DNA from: Bacillota bacterium
Lineage (GTDB): Bacteria > Bacillota > Clostridia > Lachnospirales > Lachnospiraceae
Length of the DNA: 16,949 nucleotides
Direction: 5' to 3'
NCBI GenBank assembly: GCA_023398615.1
Contig: JAEWSD010000261.1
Span: 1-16,949, forward strand
Part shown: positions 7,396-14,537 of the stretch, piece after piece
How the letters are laid out: each line of letters begins with the position of its first letter
Position numbering within the stretch: the first letter of the stretch is position 1
Notes under the pieces: model-generated
Told to the model about the DNA's origin: nothing
Seen by the model: the letters and a program-made list of their open reading frames with translations, nothing else
The model's database searches: none
Position numbers and translations under genes: made by a program

Positions 7396-8589
7396 ATGAA
7401 AACATTAAATGATTACATCGAGAAGCTGAATAAGTTACATTTCAAGGATATGTACAACAATGACTTTTTCCTGACATGGGATAAAACGGACGAGGAGCTT
7501 GAGGCTGTATTTACGCTTGCCGATGCCCTGCGGTTCATGAGGGAGAATAATATCTCTACCAAGGTTTTTGAAAGCGGTCTGGGCATCTCCTTATTCCGTG
7601 ATAATTCCACACGTACGCGTTTCAGCTTTGCTTCCGCCTGCAACCTTTTAGGCCTGGAGGTCCAGGATCTGGACGAAGGGAAATCCCAGGTGGCACACGG
7701 TGAAACCGTCCGCGAGACAGCAAACATGGTTTCCTTCATGGCAGATATCATCGGAATACGTGACGACATGTATATCGGTAAGGGACATACCTATATGCAG
7801 GAGGTTTCTGAGGCAGTCAGACAGGGAAATAAAGACGGTGTGCTGGAACAGAGACCTACCCTTGTCAACCTGCAATGTGATATTGACCATCCTACCCAGG
7901 CTATGGCCGATATGCTGCACATCATCCATGAGTTCGGCGGCGTCGAGAATTTAAAGGGCAAAAAAATTGCAATGACCTGGGCTTACTCGCCTTCCTATGG
8001 AAAACCGTTATCCGTGCCCCAGGGCATCGTCGGCTTAATGACACGAATGGGAATGGACGTTGTCCTTGCCCATCCGGAAGGCTATGAGATCATGTCCGAT
8101 GTGGAAGAAGTTGCAAAGGAAAATGCGAAGCATTCCGGCGGCTCCTTCGCAAAAACCAACAGTATGGAGGAAGCCTTCAAGGATGCCGATATCGTTTATC
8201 CGAAGAGCTGGGCTCCGTTCGTAGCCATGCAAAAACGTACCGATCTGTACGGCAATGGCGATTTTGACGGAATTAAAGCATTGGAAAAAGAATTACTGGC
8301 ACAGAACGCACAGCATAAGGACTGGGCCTGCACCGAGGAAATGATGAAGCTTACAAAGGACGGCAAGGCTCTCTATATGCACTGCCTGCCTGCCGATATT
8401 ACAGACGTAAGCTGTAAGGAAGGCGAGGTTGACGCTTCCGTATTCGACCGTTACCGTACCCCGCTTTATAAGGAAGCAAGCTATAAGCCATATATCATTG
8501 CCGCCATGATCTTCTTAAGCAAGTTCGAGAATCCGCAGGCAACCCTAAAGGCATTGGAAGAACGCGCCGCAAAAAGAAAAATGGATTGA
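7396..8589 (+). CDS. ygeW: Knotted carbamoyltransferase YgeW
   Basis: 397 residues, against 396 for E. coli YgeW, and closely similar along the whole length. Carbamoyl-phosphate motif FRDNSTRTRFSF at about 67-78; HGETVRETANM near 100-110; CDIDHPTQAMAD near 160; and HCLPADI near 333, the usual transcarbamoylase second-substrate loop. Start: an upstream in-frame ATG at 7381 would place the AAGGAG (7384-7389) inside the gene. The ATG at 7396 is 6 nt after it and matches the E. coli N terminus, so it is chosen. The family is related to ornithine/aspartate carbamoyltransferases, but the acceptor is unknown. Lying between ygeY and a carbamate kinase, it probably runs in the catabolic direction, passing carbamoyl phosphate to the kinase. 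Confidence 0.95.
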   Translation: MKTLNDYIEKLNKLHFKDMYNNDFFLTWDKTDEELEAVFTLADALRFMRENNISTKVFESGLGISLFRDNSTRTRFSFASACNLLGLEVQDLDEGKSQVAHGETVRETANMVSFMADIIGIRDDMYIGKGHTYMQEVSEAVRQGNKDGVLEQRPTLVNLQCDIDHPTQAMADMLHIIHEFGGVENLKGKKIAMTWAYSPSYGKPLSVPQGIVGLMTRMGMDVVLAHPEGYEIMSDVEEVAKENAKHSGGSFAKTNSMEEAFKDADIVYPKSWAPFVAMQKRTDLYGNGDFDGIKALEKELLAQNAQHKDWACTEEMMKLTKDGKALYMHCLPADITDVSCKEGEVDASVFDRYRTPLYKEASYKPYIIAAMIFLSKFENPQATLKALEERAAKRKMD

Positions 8590-8609
8590 CTAAAGGAGCC
8601 GATCAATTT

Positions 8610-9548
8610 ATGAAAAAAAGAATCGTTATTGCATTAGGCGGAAACGCACTCGGTAATAACCTGCCGGAACAGATGGCAGCCGTTCAGAATACTTCCAAAG
8701 CGATTGCCGACCTGATTGAGGAAGGACATGAGGTCGTGATTTCCCACGGAAACGGCCCGCAGGTCGGAATGATTAACAATGCTATGGCCGCCTATGGACG
8801 TACCAATCCGGAGCATCCTACCTTCACCCCTCTGTCCGTCTGCGTTGCAATGAGCCAGGCTTACATCGGGTATGATCTGCAGAATGCCCTGAGAGAAGAA
8901 TTAATCAATCGGGGTATCACAAAATCCGTCGCTACCGTAATTACCCAGGTCCGGGTCGATGAAAACGACCCCGCCTTTGAGCATCCCACCAAGCCAATCG
9001 GGCATTTCATGAACGAAGAGGAAGCCCGGCTTGCGAAAGAGAAGGGTTTTAACGTGATAGAAGATTCCGGAAGAGGCTACCGCAGGGTTGTGGCATCCCC
9101 TCGTCCGCAGGAAATCGTTGAAATCAATACGGTTAAGAGCCTGTTAAACGCAGGTGAAATCGTAATTGCAGGAGGCGGCGGCGGTATTCCGGTTGTCCGG
9201 TTCGGCAACCATTTAAAGGGTGTCGGCGCGGTTATCGATAAGGACTTCGCCAGTTGTGTGCTGGCACAGGCGATAGATGCCGACTGCCTGATCATTCTGA
9301 CCGCTGTCGAAAAGGTAGCCATTAATTTCGGCAAGCCGGATGTAAAGTGGCTGGATCATATCACAATTGAGGAAGCAAAGGAGTATATGGCCCAGGGACA
9401 GTTCGCGGCGGGTTCCATGCTGCCGAAGGTACAGGCTGCCGTTGAATTTGCGGCCTCCGCTCCAAACCGTACCGCTCTCATAACACTCCTTGAGAAAGCA
9501 AAAGACGGAATCAACGGCAAGACCGGCACCTTGATAAAACCGGTCTAG
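8610..9548 (+). CDS. yqeA: Carbamate kinase (YqeA/ArcC family)
   Basis: 312 residues, the usual carbamate kinase length. It converts carbamoyl phosphate and ADP to ATP, CO2 and ammonia in the cytoplasm. Visible amino-acid-kinase motifs: IALGGNALG at the N terminus, SHGNGPQVG near 46-54, GRGYRRVVASPRP, the glycine-rich AGGGGGIPVV, AVIDKD, and ILTAVEKVAINFGKP. The sequence is closer to E. coli YqeA than to a deiminase-pathway ArcC, as judged by recalled sequence only. Start: a TTG at 8586 overlapping the ygeW stop is in frame, but AAGGAG at 8593-8598 would lie inside it. The ATG at 8610 is 11 nt downstream and begins the conserved MKKRIVIALGG. It is the last gene of the operon, 20 bp after ygeW and just before a strong terminator. 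It gives the pathway its substrate-level ATP. Confidence 0.95.
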   Translation: MKKRIVIALGGNALGNNLPEQMAAVQNTSKAIADLIEEGHEVVISHGNGPQVGMINNAMAAYGRTNPEHPTFTPLSVCVAMSQAYIGYDLQNALREELINRGITKSVATVITQVRVDENDPAFEHPTKPIGHFMNEEEARLAKEKGFNVIEDSGRGYRRVVASPRPQEIVEINTVKSLLNAGEIVIAGGGGGIPVVRFGNHLKGVGAVIDKDFASCVLAQAIDADCLIILTAVEKVAINFGKPDVKWLDHITIEEAKEYMAQGQFAAGSMLPKVQAAVEFAASAPNRTALITLLEKAKDGINGKTGTLIKPV

Positions 9549-9560
9549 CTGAGCCTTATT

Positions 9561-9594
9561 GAAAAGGGGCTGCGGTTTTGCACAGCCCCTTTTC
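9561..9594. terminator. Probably bidirectional intrinsic terminator between carbamate kinase and ABC-F genes
   Basis: A perfect 12-bp stem, GAAAAGGGGCTG and CAGCCCCTTTTC, encloses a 10-nt loop. The A-run in the left arm and T-run in the right arm give U-tracts in both directions. It sits in the 56-bp gap between the convergent carbamate kinase (+) and ABC-F (-) genes. Confidence 0.9.
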
Positions 9595-9604
9595 AGCTTT
9601 ACTA

Positions 9605-11506
9605 TCATTGAATTTGTTCCCACAGTTCATATGCTTTCTCTAATTCGGCCTCTGTTTCTTCTTTCTCCAGGAATAATTCATTAAGAAGTTCCGCATCCGT
9701 AATATTACTGTTCATCCTTTGTTCCAACAATTTTAACCCACCCTCCATCTCACCGATCTGCTGTTCAAGCTGCTCGATTTTCTTATTCCGGTTTTCGGTC
9801 CTGTTTGGTCTGTATGGCTTCCCGCTGCCGGTTTTGAGGGCGGCGTCTTTACTGTTCTTATTCGCAGGCTCCTGTATCCCTGCGGCATGAGCTTTCTTAT
9901 ATTCCTCCACATAATAAGTATAATCTCCCGGATAAATTTTTACCGTATTATTCTCAATTTCTATAATCTTATCGGCAACTTTATTTATGAAATAACGGTC
10001 ATGGGAAACGAAAAGCAAGGTTCCTTCGAATTCACATAACGTTTTCTCAAGAACTTCCCTGGAATCTATATCCAGATGATTTGTAGGCTCATCCAGAACC
10101 ATTACATTTACCTTTTCAAACGACAGGGAACATAACCGCAGTCTGCTTTTTTCTCCTCCCGATAAATATTTGATTTTCTTATTTATGTCCTCACTGAAAA
10201 ATAATACTTTCGCCAGCTGAAATCTTGCTTCCTCGTATGTGATATTGTGAAAATCCGAGAAGTATTCGAGCAAGGTCATATCTTCATCCGGATATATCAC
10301 GTGCTGCGGTAAATATCCAATCTTAACCTGTGAGCCCAGTTTAATGATACCGCCATCCGGCTCGGTCTCACCCATGATCATTCTTAATAAGGTTGATTTG
10401 CCGCACCCGTTTTTCCCGATTATACAGGCGCTTTCCTGATAATAAACAGGAAAGCATATATTCTTAAGCAGCTCTTTATCATCAAAGGATTTATTTACAT
10501 TTTCCAGGGAAAGCACTATTTTACCGCTCCTGCCCGCCGTATTCGGATCGAAGCGCACCTTTCTTTTATCCGGAACAGGGCGTTCCAATACATCTATTTT
10601 CTCTAATCTTTTCTCCAACTCCTTCGCACGTTTAAACATCTTTTCGCTATCCCGCATTGTTCCCCATATACGGTACCGTTCGATTTGTTTCTCCATCTGT
10701 TCAATTTTCTTCTGCTGGTTCAGATAATTTTTATAGTCAACCAGAAATCTTCTTTCCTTTTCTATCACATAATAGCTGTAATTGCCAGAATAAATATTTG
10801 CCCGGCTCACTTCCAGCTCGATAATTCTGTCCGCAATACTGTCAAGAAAATACCGGTCATGGGAAATGACAAGTACGGTGCCTTTATAGCTCTTTAGAAA
10901 GCTTTCCAGCCATTCGGCCGCCGCCAGGTCCAAATGATTGGTCGGTTCGTCAAGAAGCAGGATATCCGGCTCCTCAAGCAGTATTTTTGCCAGGATAGCC
11001 CTGGTTCTTTCACCGCCGCTTAACCGGTCAAAAGGCATATTCCTTAAAGTGTCCGTTATTTCCAGGCCTTCCGTTACTTTATTGATCTTTGTTTCCAGCT
11101 CATAGCCTTCCAGCCGTTCATACTGTTCCGTCAGTTTACCGTAACTGCGGACTGCCTTTTCTAATTCACCGTTTGTCAGCTTATCAAACGATTCCTCTAA
11201 GGAGGTCATTTCCTTCCTAATTCCGAATATATCGGAATAGGCCGAACGAATCACCTCAATTGTCTTTGTCTCTCCATAATCCGGTATCTGGTCAAGGTAT
11301 CCCGCCTTGCTGCCCTTCCGGATATTTAATTCCCCTTCCTGGTAACCCTCAACTCCCGTTAAGATTTTCATTAATGTGGTCTTCCCGCAGCCATTTCGGC
11401 CGATAAGCCCTATTTTTTCCCCGGTCTTCACTTCAAATGTGATATTTTCAAACAGTTTGTTCGCACCGTAATATTTTGTTAAATGATTTATACTAAATTC
11501 TATCAT
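9605..11506 (-). CDS. ABC-F family ATPase (ribosome-associated; possible antibiotic ribosome-protection protein)
   Basis: 633 residues with two ABC ATPase domains and no membrane segments, the ABC-F layout. Domain 1: Walker A GRNGCGKT at 36-43, signature LSGGERTR at 162-169, Walker B LLLDEPTNHLD at 183-193. A charged helical linker of about 70 residues (near 250-320) follows, in the position that reaches the ribosomal P-site tRNA. Domain 2: GKNGCGKST, YLSGGEKSR and VLDEPTNHLD. A basic segment and coiled coil fill the last 90 or so residues, as in the YdiF and Lsa-like groups. Start: ATG at 11506 with AAAGGA 11 nt upstream. ABC-F proteins act on translating ribosomes, as housekeeping factors or by displacing antibiotics. 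An attenuator-like leader upstream points to drug-inducible protection, but I cannot assign a named resistance class. Confidence 0.92.
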   Translation of the reverse strand: MIEFSINHLTKYYGANKLFENITFEVKTGEKIGLIGRNGCGKTTLMKILTGVEGYQEGELNIRKGSKAGYLDQIPDYGETKTIEVIRSAYSDIFGIRKEMTSLEESFDKLTNGELEKAVRSYGKLTEQYERLEGYELETKINKVTEGLEITDTLRNMPFDRLSGGERTRAILAKILLEEPDILLLDEPTNHLDLAAAEWLESFLKSYKGTVLVISHDRYFLDSIADRIIELEVSRANIYSGNYSYYVIEKERRFLVDYKNYLNQQKKIEQMEKQIERYRIWGTMRDSEKMFKRAKELEKRLEKIDVLERPVPDKRKVRFDPNTAGRSGKIVLSLENVNKSFDDKELLKNICFPVYYQESACIIGKNGCGKSTLLRMIMGETEPDGGIIKLGSQVKIGYLPQHVIYPDEDMTLLEYFSDFHNITYEEARFQLAKVLFFSEDINKKIKYLSGGEKSRLRLCSLSFEKVNVMVLDEPTNHLDIDSREVLEKTLCEFEGTLLFVSHDRYFINKVADKIIEIENNTVKIYPGDYTYYVEEYKKAHAAGIQEPANKNSKDAALKTGSGKPYRPNRTENRNKKIEQLEQQIGEMEGGLKLLEQRMNSNITDAELLNELFLEKEETEAELEKAYELWEQIQ

Positions 11507-11547
11507 GCTTAATTGAGTCCTTTCTTAATTCTATTCATACCAAAAGC

Positions 11548-11581
11548 AAAAAAATCCCAAAGCCAATAAGCCTTGGGATTT
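11548..11581 (-). terminator. Intrinsic terminator in the ABC-F leader (attenuator)
   Basis: Read on the minus strand, AAATCCCAAGGC pairs with GCTTTGGGATTT (one G-T pair) around a 6-nt loop, followed directly by a run of T (seven in all). It lies 42 bp upstream of the ABC-F start codon and downstream of the promoter and leader ORF, so it would stop transcription before the gene unless prevented from folding. Confidence 0.85.
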
Positions 11582-11617
11582 CACATCAAATCAAAATGAT
11601 TCACTGTTTATAATAAT

Positions 11618-11746
11618 TTATGATCTCCTGAAAAACTTACATGGTTTCAAATTGTAACTGTTAAAATTGGACGCACTTATCCCTGTAACCTGAAAAATTG
11701 CCGTCATAACAGTTTCCAATTTTGCCCATCTAAGTACTGTATCCAT
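11618..11746 (-). CDS. Candidate 42-residue leader peptide of the ABC-F attenuator
   Basis: An ATG-initiated ORF of 42 codons begins MDTVLRWAKLETVMTAIF and ends KPCKFFRRS. AAAGG lies 9 nt before the ATG, and the probable promoter is about 32 bp further upstream. The ORF ends 36 bp before the intrinsic terminator hairpin. Complementary blocks lie inside it: the arm 11707-11723 can pair either with 11663-11671 (perfect 9 bp) or with 11649-11663 (15 bp, one bulge), so ribosome position could choose between folds. Short leader ORFs of this type control erm genes and several antibiotic-resistance ABC-F genes. Function here is inference from layout; the peptide itself matches nothing I recognise. 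Confidence 0.45.
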   Translation of the reverse strand: MDTVLRWAKLETVMTAIFQVTGISASNFNSYNLKPCKFFRRS

Positions 11747-11777
11747 TACATATAACCTTTCTCTGTTTTCTACCTTT

Positions 11778-11806
11778 AGAATATAATATCATACCTGTTT
11801 CGTCAA
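11778..11806 (-). promoter_or_regulatory. Probable promoter of the ABC-F leader and gene
   Basis: On the minus strand, -35 TTGACG (11806-11801), a 17-bp spacer and -10 TATTCT (11783-11778). It would start a leader of about 265 nt ahead of the ABC-F ATG. Confidence 0.65.
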
Positions 11807-11899
11807 GAAGTTTTTATAGAAAATAAGTTTACATAATTTTCTATTGCTTTCTATTATAACTTTTTATATAATAAAACCATACAAATGATAACGAAATAC

Positions 11900-12142
11900 A
11901 AAAGCCTACCTGCTAATGATAACCCTGGGATGTTCGGAACCCTGCTATTTTGATCCTACATTGTTCATAAGGGATTCCTATATCTCTGATCGGATGTCAG
12001 GCCGCCTGCGAAGCGGAAGGCAGAAGATCAGATGCGGTTGCCCACCTAGCCTGGCTAGGAATCAAAATTGTAGAAACGGCATTTTGGGCCAGACAAAACA
12101 ATACATAACATATATCCGGGATACGAAAGATTCTAGGCTTTT
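11900..12142. repeat. Structured, repeat-like intergenic block
   Basis: This block in the gap between the ABC-F promoter and the EcsC operon is bounded by a 9-bp inverted repeat, AAAAGCCTA (11900-11908) and TAGGCTTTT (12134-12142). Inside it are TATTTTGATCCTA against TAGGAATCAAAAT (imperfect), TCTGATC (11985-11991) against GATCAGA (12026-12032) enclosing CCGC/GCGG (12002-12016), and the 15-bp palindrome CCTAGCC-T-GGCTAGG (12045-12059). Its GC content is higher than the flanks. The 85-codon plus-strand ORF through it has a cysteine- and arginine-rich, low-order sequence and is probably a shadow of the repeat. A dispersed repeat or a structured RNA is more likely than a gene. Confidence 0.5.
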
Positions 12143-12183
12143 ATTTTTACATATAATCAAGAAGTCTGACTGAACATGAAAGA

Positions 12184-12215
12184 AAAGCTGCCGGAATAAC
12201 TCGGCAGCTTTCTTA
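12184..12215 (-). terminator. Terminator of the EcsC-membrane protein operon
   Basis: A perfect 10-bp stem, AAAGCTGCCG with CGGCAGCTTT and an 8-nt loop, lies 35 bp beyond the stop of the 12246-12815 gene. On the minus strand it is followed by TTTTCTTTC. The plus-strand side also has a short T-run. Confidence 0.8.
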
Positions 12216-12245
12216 AGATTAACATACTATCAGGAAGATTTTGCA

Positions 12246-12815
12246 TCAGAAATATATGAATTTAATATCCGCATTATATAATCTTATCATCAGCCTGTAT
12301 TTTGCTTTCAGCTCTCTTCTGGTCATGAAGATATCGGTAAAGAATTCCCAAAGAAATACCCAGCCGCCAATAAATATACCTTCCTCCAAGACATTAAAGA
12401 TTACATTCTCATAGGTGGACTGGAAGAAGTAGCCTATACTGAGAAACAGCAGGGAAAGCATTAAGTATTTTATGCTTTTCTTCCGAAGCGTGATCCGTTT
12501 CTCCTCCGCTTTTTCAACGGCATAGGAGTAATAGTTTTTATATGCGGCTTCGACTGCTTTTTCTTTCACCGTATCTTTCTTTTGTTCCGGTATATACAGC
12601 ACGATCCACAGAGTAAACTTCGGCGGTATATCCTCTGCGGACTCAATCAGGAAATCATCAAACTCCTCCTGGATAAACCGTTTCTTAAATGGCGCCGCAT
12701 CCCATTCGTCATAAACATCGTCATAATCATCAAGTGATACCTCAATTAAATAGGAATTACTTGCCTCATCAAATTTATATTGCTTTTGAATCAAAGTGAT
12801 TCTTTGCTTTCTCAT
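12246..12815 (-). CDS. Unrecognised two-helix membrane protein
   Basis: 189 residues; I do not recognise the family. The first 110 residues are soluble and very acidic around 28-62 (SLDDYDDVYDEWD; EEFDDFLIESAED). A basic lysine/glutamate helix (about 80-115) leads into two hydrophobic segments, near 117-131 and 141-160, and the basic tail after the second helix ends in KFIYF. The positive-inside pattern suggests both ends in the cytoplasm. Start: ATG at 12815 with GGAGG 9 nt upstream. It lies 43 bp downstream of the EcsC-family gene on the same strand and shares its terminator, so the two are probably cotranscribed and may act together at the membrane. No function is assigned. Confidence 0.85.
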   Translation of the reverse strand: MRKQRITLIQKQYKFDEASNSYLIEVSLDDYDDVYDEWDAAPFKKRFIQEEFDDFLIESAEDIPPKFTLWIVLYIPEQKKDTVKEKAVEAAYKNYYSYAVEKAEEKRITLRKKSIKYLMLSLLFLSIGYFFQSTYENVIFNVLEEGIFIGGWVFLWEFFTDIFMTRRELKAKYRLMIRLYNADIKFIYF

Positions 12816-12858
12816 ACCCGGATCCCTCCGTGCTGCTCTTGCGTATCAATAAACAGGC

Positions 12859-13662
12859 TTATTTCTGCATCTGTCTTGATTTCTTCAGTAAATACCTCTT
12901 CTTATATTTCATAGCCGCATATTTTCCGATCTTAGACGTAATCGAATAATTTACTATGCCGCCGACTACCCCTACAATCGGAAGCCCCTGGATGAATTTG
13001 GCCGTCAGGAGTGAATCGGACAAAATATCTGATGTTTGTTTAATCTGGTCTTCCAGAGAAATCTCAGGTACTGTGCCATTATCCAATTCTTCTCCCAATA
13101 AATCCACCTTGCTGCCGTATTCCTTTTGTTTATCCTCCTTTGTCATTGCACCGCATATCAGATGAAGTACATAATATTTCTCCTGATCGCTCTCATACTC
13201 ATAACCGTAGCTTAGTGCCGCTTCATAAACCGTCTTCATGACAACGGAGAGAAACAGCGGTATATCCGCAAGCCCGACTCCCAATAATCCGAGGGCGGAC
13301 CCTTCAACAAAGGAAATGGCGGAATTCGTTATATTGGATATGCCAGCGGGCCGATCCATATTGTTTAAGTGTTTTTTGATTAATTTTCTGTCTACCGCGT
13401 AATTATTCAGATCGTATTTCAGCTGCAGCTTATCTTTGCTGTAGGTCATTTCAATGTATTTGCTGCCTTTCTCAAACACCAGCTGAAAGCTCTTATAAAA
13501 TGCTTCTTCCAGCATCCGTTTTAATTTTGGAGGTATTTTATCTTCTATCTTATCCGACAAAGGTGCAACATTCTGGCTGACAAAACGGCTCCCTTTCTTT
13601 TGATTCAGCCTGCCTTCCTTTTTTTCTATAGTTTCCAACTGTTTTTTTAATAATCTGTCCAC
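12859..13662 (-). CDS. EcsC family protein
   Basis: 267 residues with the features of the EcsC family: a central small-residue/hydrophobic stretch at about 120-152 (LGLLGVGLADIPLFLSVVMK), followed by ALSYGYEYESDQEKYYVLHLICGA, and a second glycine-rich hydrophobic stretch at 226-240 (LPIVGVVGGIVN). The N terminus is lysine-rich and the C terminus strongly basic. Family: named for B. subtilis EcsC, which is encoded beside the EcsAB transporter; the molecular role is not established, though membrane association is likely. Start: the in-frame start is GTG at 13662, with AAGGAGG 9 nt upstream; no ATG is well placed. First gene of a two-gene operon. The adjacent ABC genes at 13764-15435 are a separate unit with their own terminator, so this is not a classical ecsABC operon. 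Confidence 0.85.
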   Translation of the reverse strand: MDRLLKKQLETIEKKEGRLNQKKGSRFVSQNVAPLSDKIEDKIPPKLKRMLEEAFYKSFQLVFEKGSKYIEMTYSKDKLQLKYDLNNYAVDRKLIKKHLNNMDRPAGISNITNSAISFVEGSALGLLGVGLADIPLFLSVVMKTVYEAALSYGYEYESDQEKYYVLHLICGAMTKEDKQKEYGSKVDLLGEELDNGTVPEISLEDQIKQTSDILSDSLLTAKFIQGLPIVGVVGGIVNYSITSKIGKYAAMKYKKRYLLKKSRQMQK

Positions 13663-13687
13663 CGTACTAGACCTCCTTTTATAAAAT

Positions 13688-13696
13688 ATTATACCA
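13688..13696 (-). promoter_or_regulatory. Extended -10 promoter of the EcsC operon
   Basis: On the minus strand TGGTATAAT, a perfect -10 with the TGn extension, lies about 25 bp upstream of the GTG start. No good -35 is visible at 17 bp, as is common for extended -10 promoters. Confidence 0.6.
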
Positions 13697-13715
13697 TACC
13701 ATTAGTAAAATATGT

Positions 13716-13761
13716 ATAAAAACTGCCCACGGTTCCTTTCTTGAAGGAATCGTGAGCAGTT
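13716..13761 (-). terminator. Terminator of the trpXYZ-type operon
   Basis: Long stem on the minus strand: AACTGCTCACGATTCCTTC against the complementary GGAACCGTGGGCAGTT side, 19 positions with two mismatches and a short loop, followed by TTTTTATAC. It begins 3 bp after the stop codon of the ATPase gene. Confidence 0.85.
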
Positions 13762-13763
13762 AT

Positions 13764-14537
13764 TTAATTGCCGCATTCAATACTTATTTCATTAAATTTG
13801 TCCAATACGTCCTGTATTTTTAAATCCTTCTTTTTTCCTTCCGGGCAGTCTATGATAGTATTGCCCTGATGCATCATAATCAGGCGGTTCCCATACTCCA
13901 CCGCGTAACGCAGGTTATGGGTTACCATAATGGTAGTCAGTTTTTTTTCTTTTACGATTTTATTGGTAAGCTCCATGATTAATTCGGCGGTCTTCGGATC
14001 AAGGGCGGCGGTGTGCTCATCCAGGATAAGGAATTGAATGGGTGTCATGGTTGACATTAACAGTGCCATCGCCTGCCTCTGTCCTCCGGACAAAGAACCG
14101 ACGGGAACCTCAAGCTTATCCTCAAGCCCAAGATTTAAGGCACTCAGGCTTTCTTTATAGGAATCAACCCTCTTCCGGTTGGTACCTCTTAACAGGTTGA
14201 AGGGCTTGCCCTTATTATCCGCCAACGCCATATTCTCCAGAATCGTCATATTCGGACACGTTCCCATTGCGGGATTCTGGTAGACACGGCCGATCCGGCG
14301 CTGGCGCCTGAACTCCGGCATATCTGTTATATCCTCGTTATCGATGATAATTTTGCCGGTATCCAATGGAATGCTTCCGCAGATAATATTTAACATTGTA
14401 GTTTTTCCCGAGCCATTGCTGCCTACTACCGATACGAATTCCTGATCCTCAATGGTCAGGTTAAAGTGATTGAACAGGCACATTTCATTGACAGTGCCCG
14501 GATTATAGTATTTGTTAATGTCTTGAAGTTCAAGCAT
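13764..14537 (-). CDS. ABC transporter ATP-binding protein (TrpZ-like)
   Basis: 257 residues, one complete ABC ATPase domain: Walker A GSNGSGKT at about 39-46, Q-loop in RVYQNPAMGTCPNMT near 83-97, signature LSGGQRQA near 146-153, Walker B FLILDEHTAALD near 166-177 (DEH in place of the common DEP), and the switch histidine in MVTHNLRYA. It powers the importer made with the permease and lipoprotein encoded just upstream. Its ATG overlaps the 3' end of the permease gene by 8 bp, which suggests translational coupling; GGTGAG lies 6 nt before the ATG. Last gene of the operon, followed at once by a terminator. Tryptophan specificity comes only from the T-box upstream of the operon. Confidence 0.92.
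   Translation of the reverse strand: MLELQDINKYYNPGTVNEMCLFNHFNLTIEDQEFVSVVGSNGSGKTTMLNIICGSIPLDTGKIIIDNEDITDMPEFRRQRRIGRVYQNPAMGTCPNMTILENMALADNKGKPFNLLRGTNRKRVDSYKESLSALNLGLEDKLEVPVGSLSGGQRQAMALLMSTMTPIQFLILDEHTAALDPKTAELIMELTNKIVKEKKLTTIMVTHNLRYAVEYGNRLIMMHQGNTIIDCPEGKKKDLKIQDVLDKFNEISIECGN

Noticed and set aside
6551..7405. 284-codon ORF on the minus strand opposite ygeY
   Set aside because: Its sequence shows no motifs, and the plus strand there carries a complete, motif-rich metallohydrolase; it is a reverse-strand shadow.
8586..8609. TTG start for the carbamate kinase overlapping the ygeW stop
   Set aside because: The ribosome site lies within it and the conserved protein begins at the ATG at 8610.
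11916..12173. 85-codon plus-strand ORF between the ABC-F and EcsC genes
   Set aside because: No good ribosome site, and it coincides with a block of nested inverted repeats; better explained as repeat DNA.
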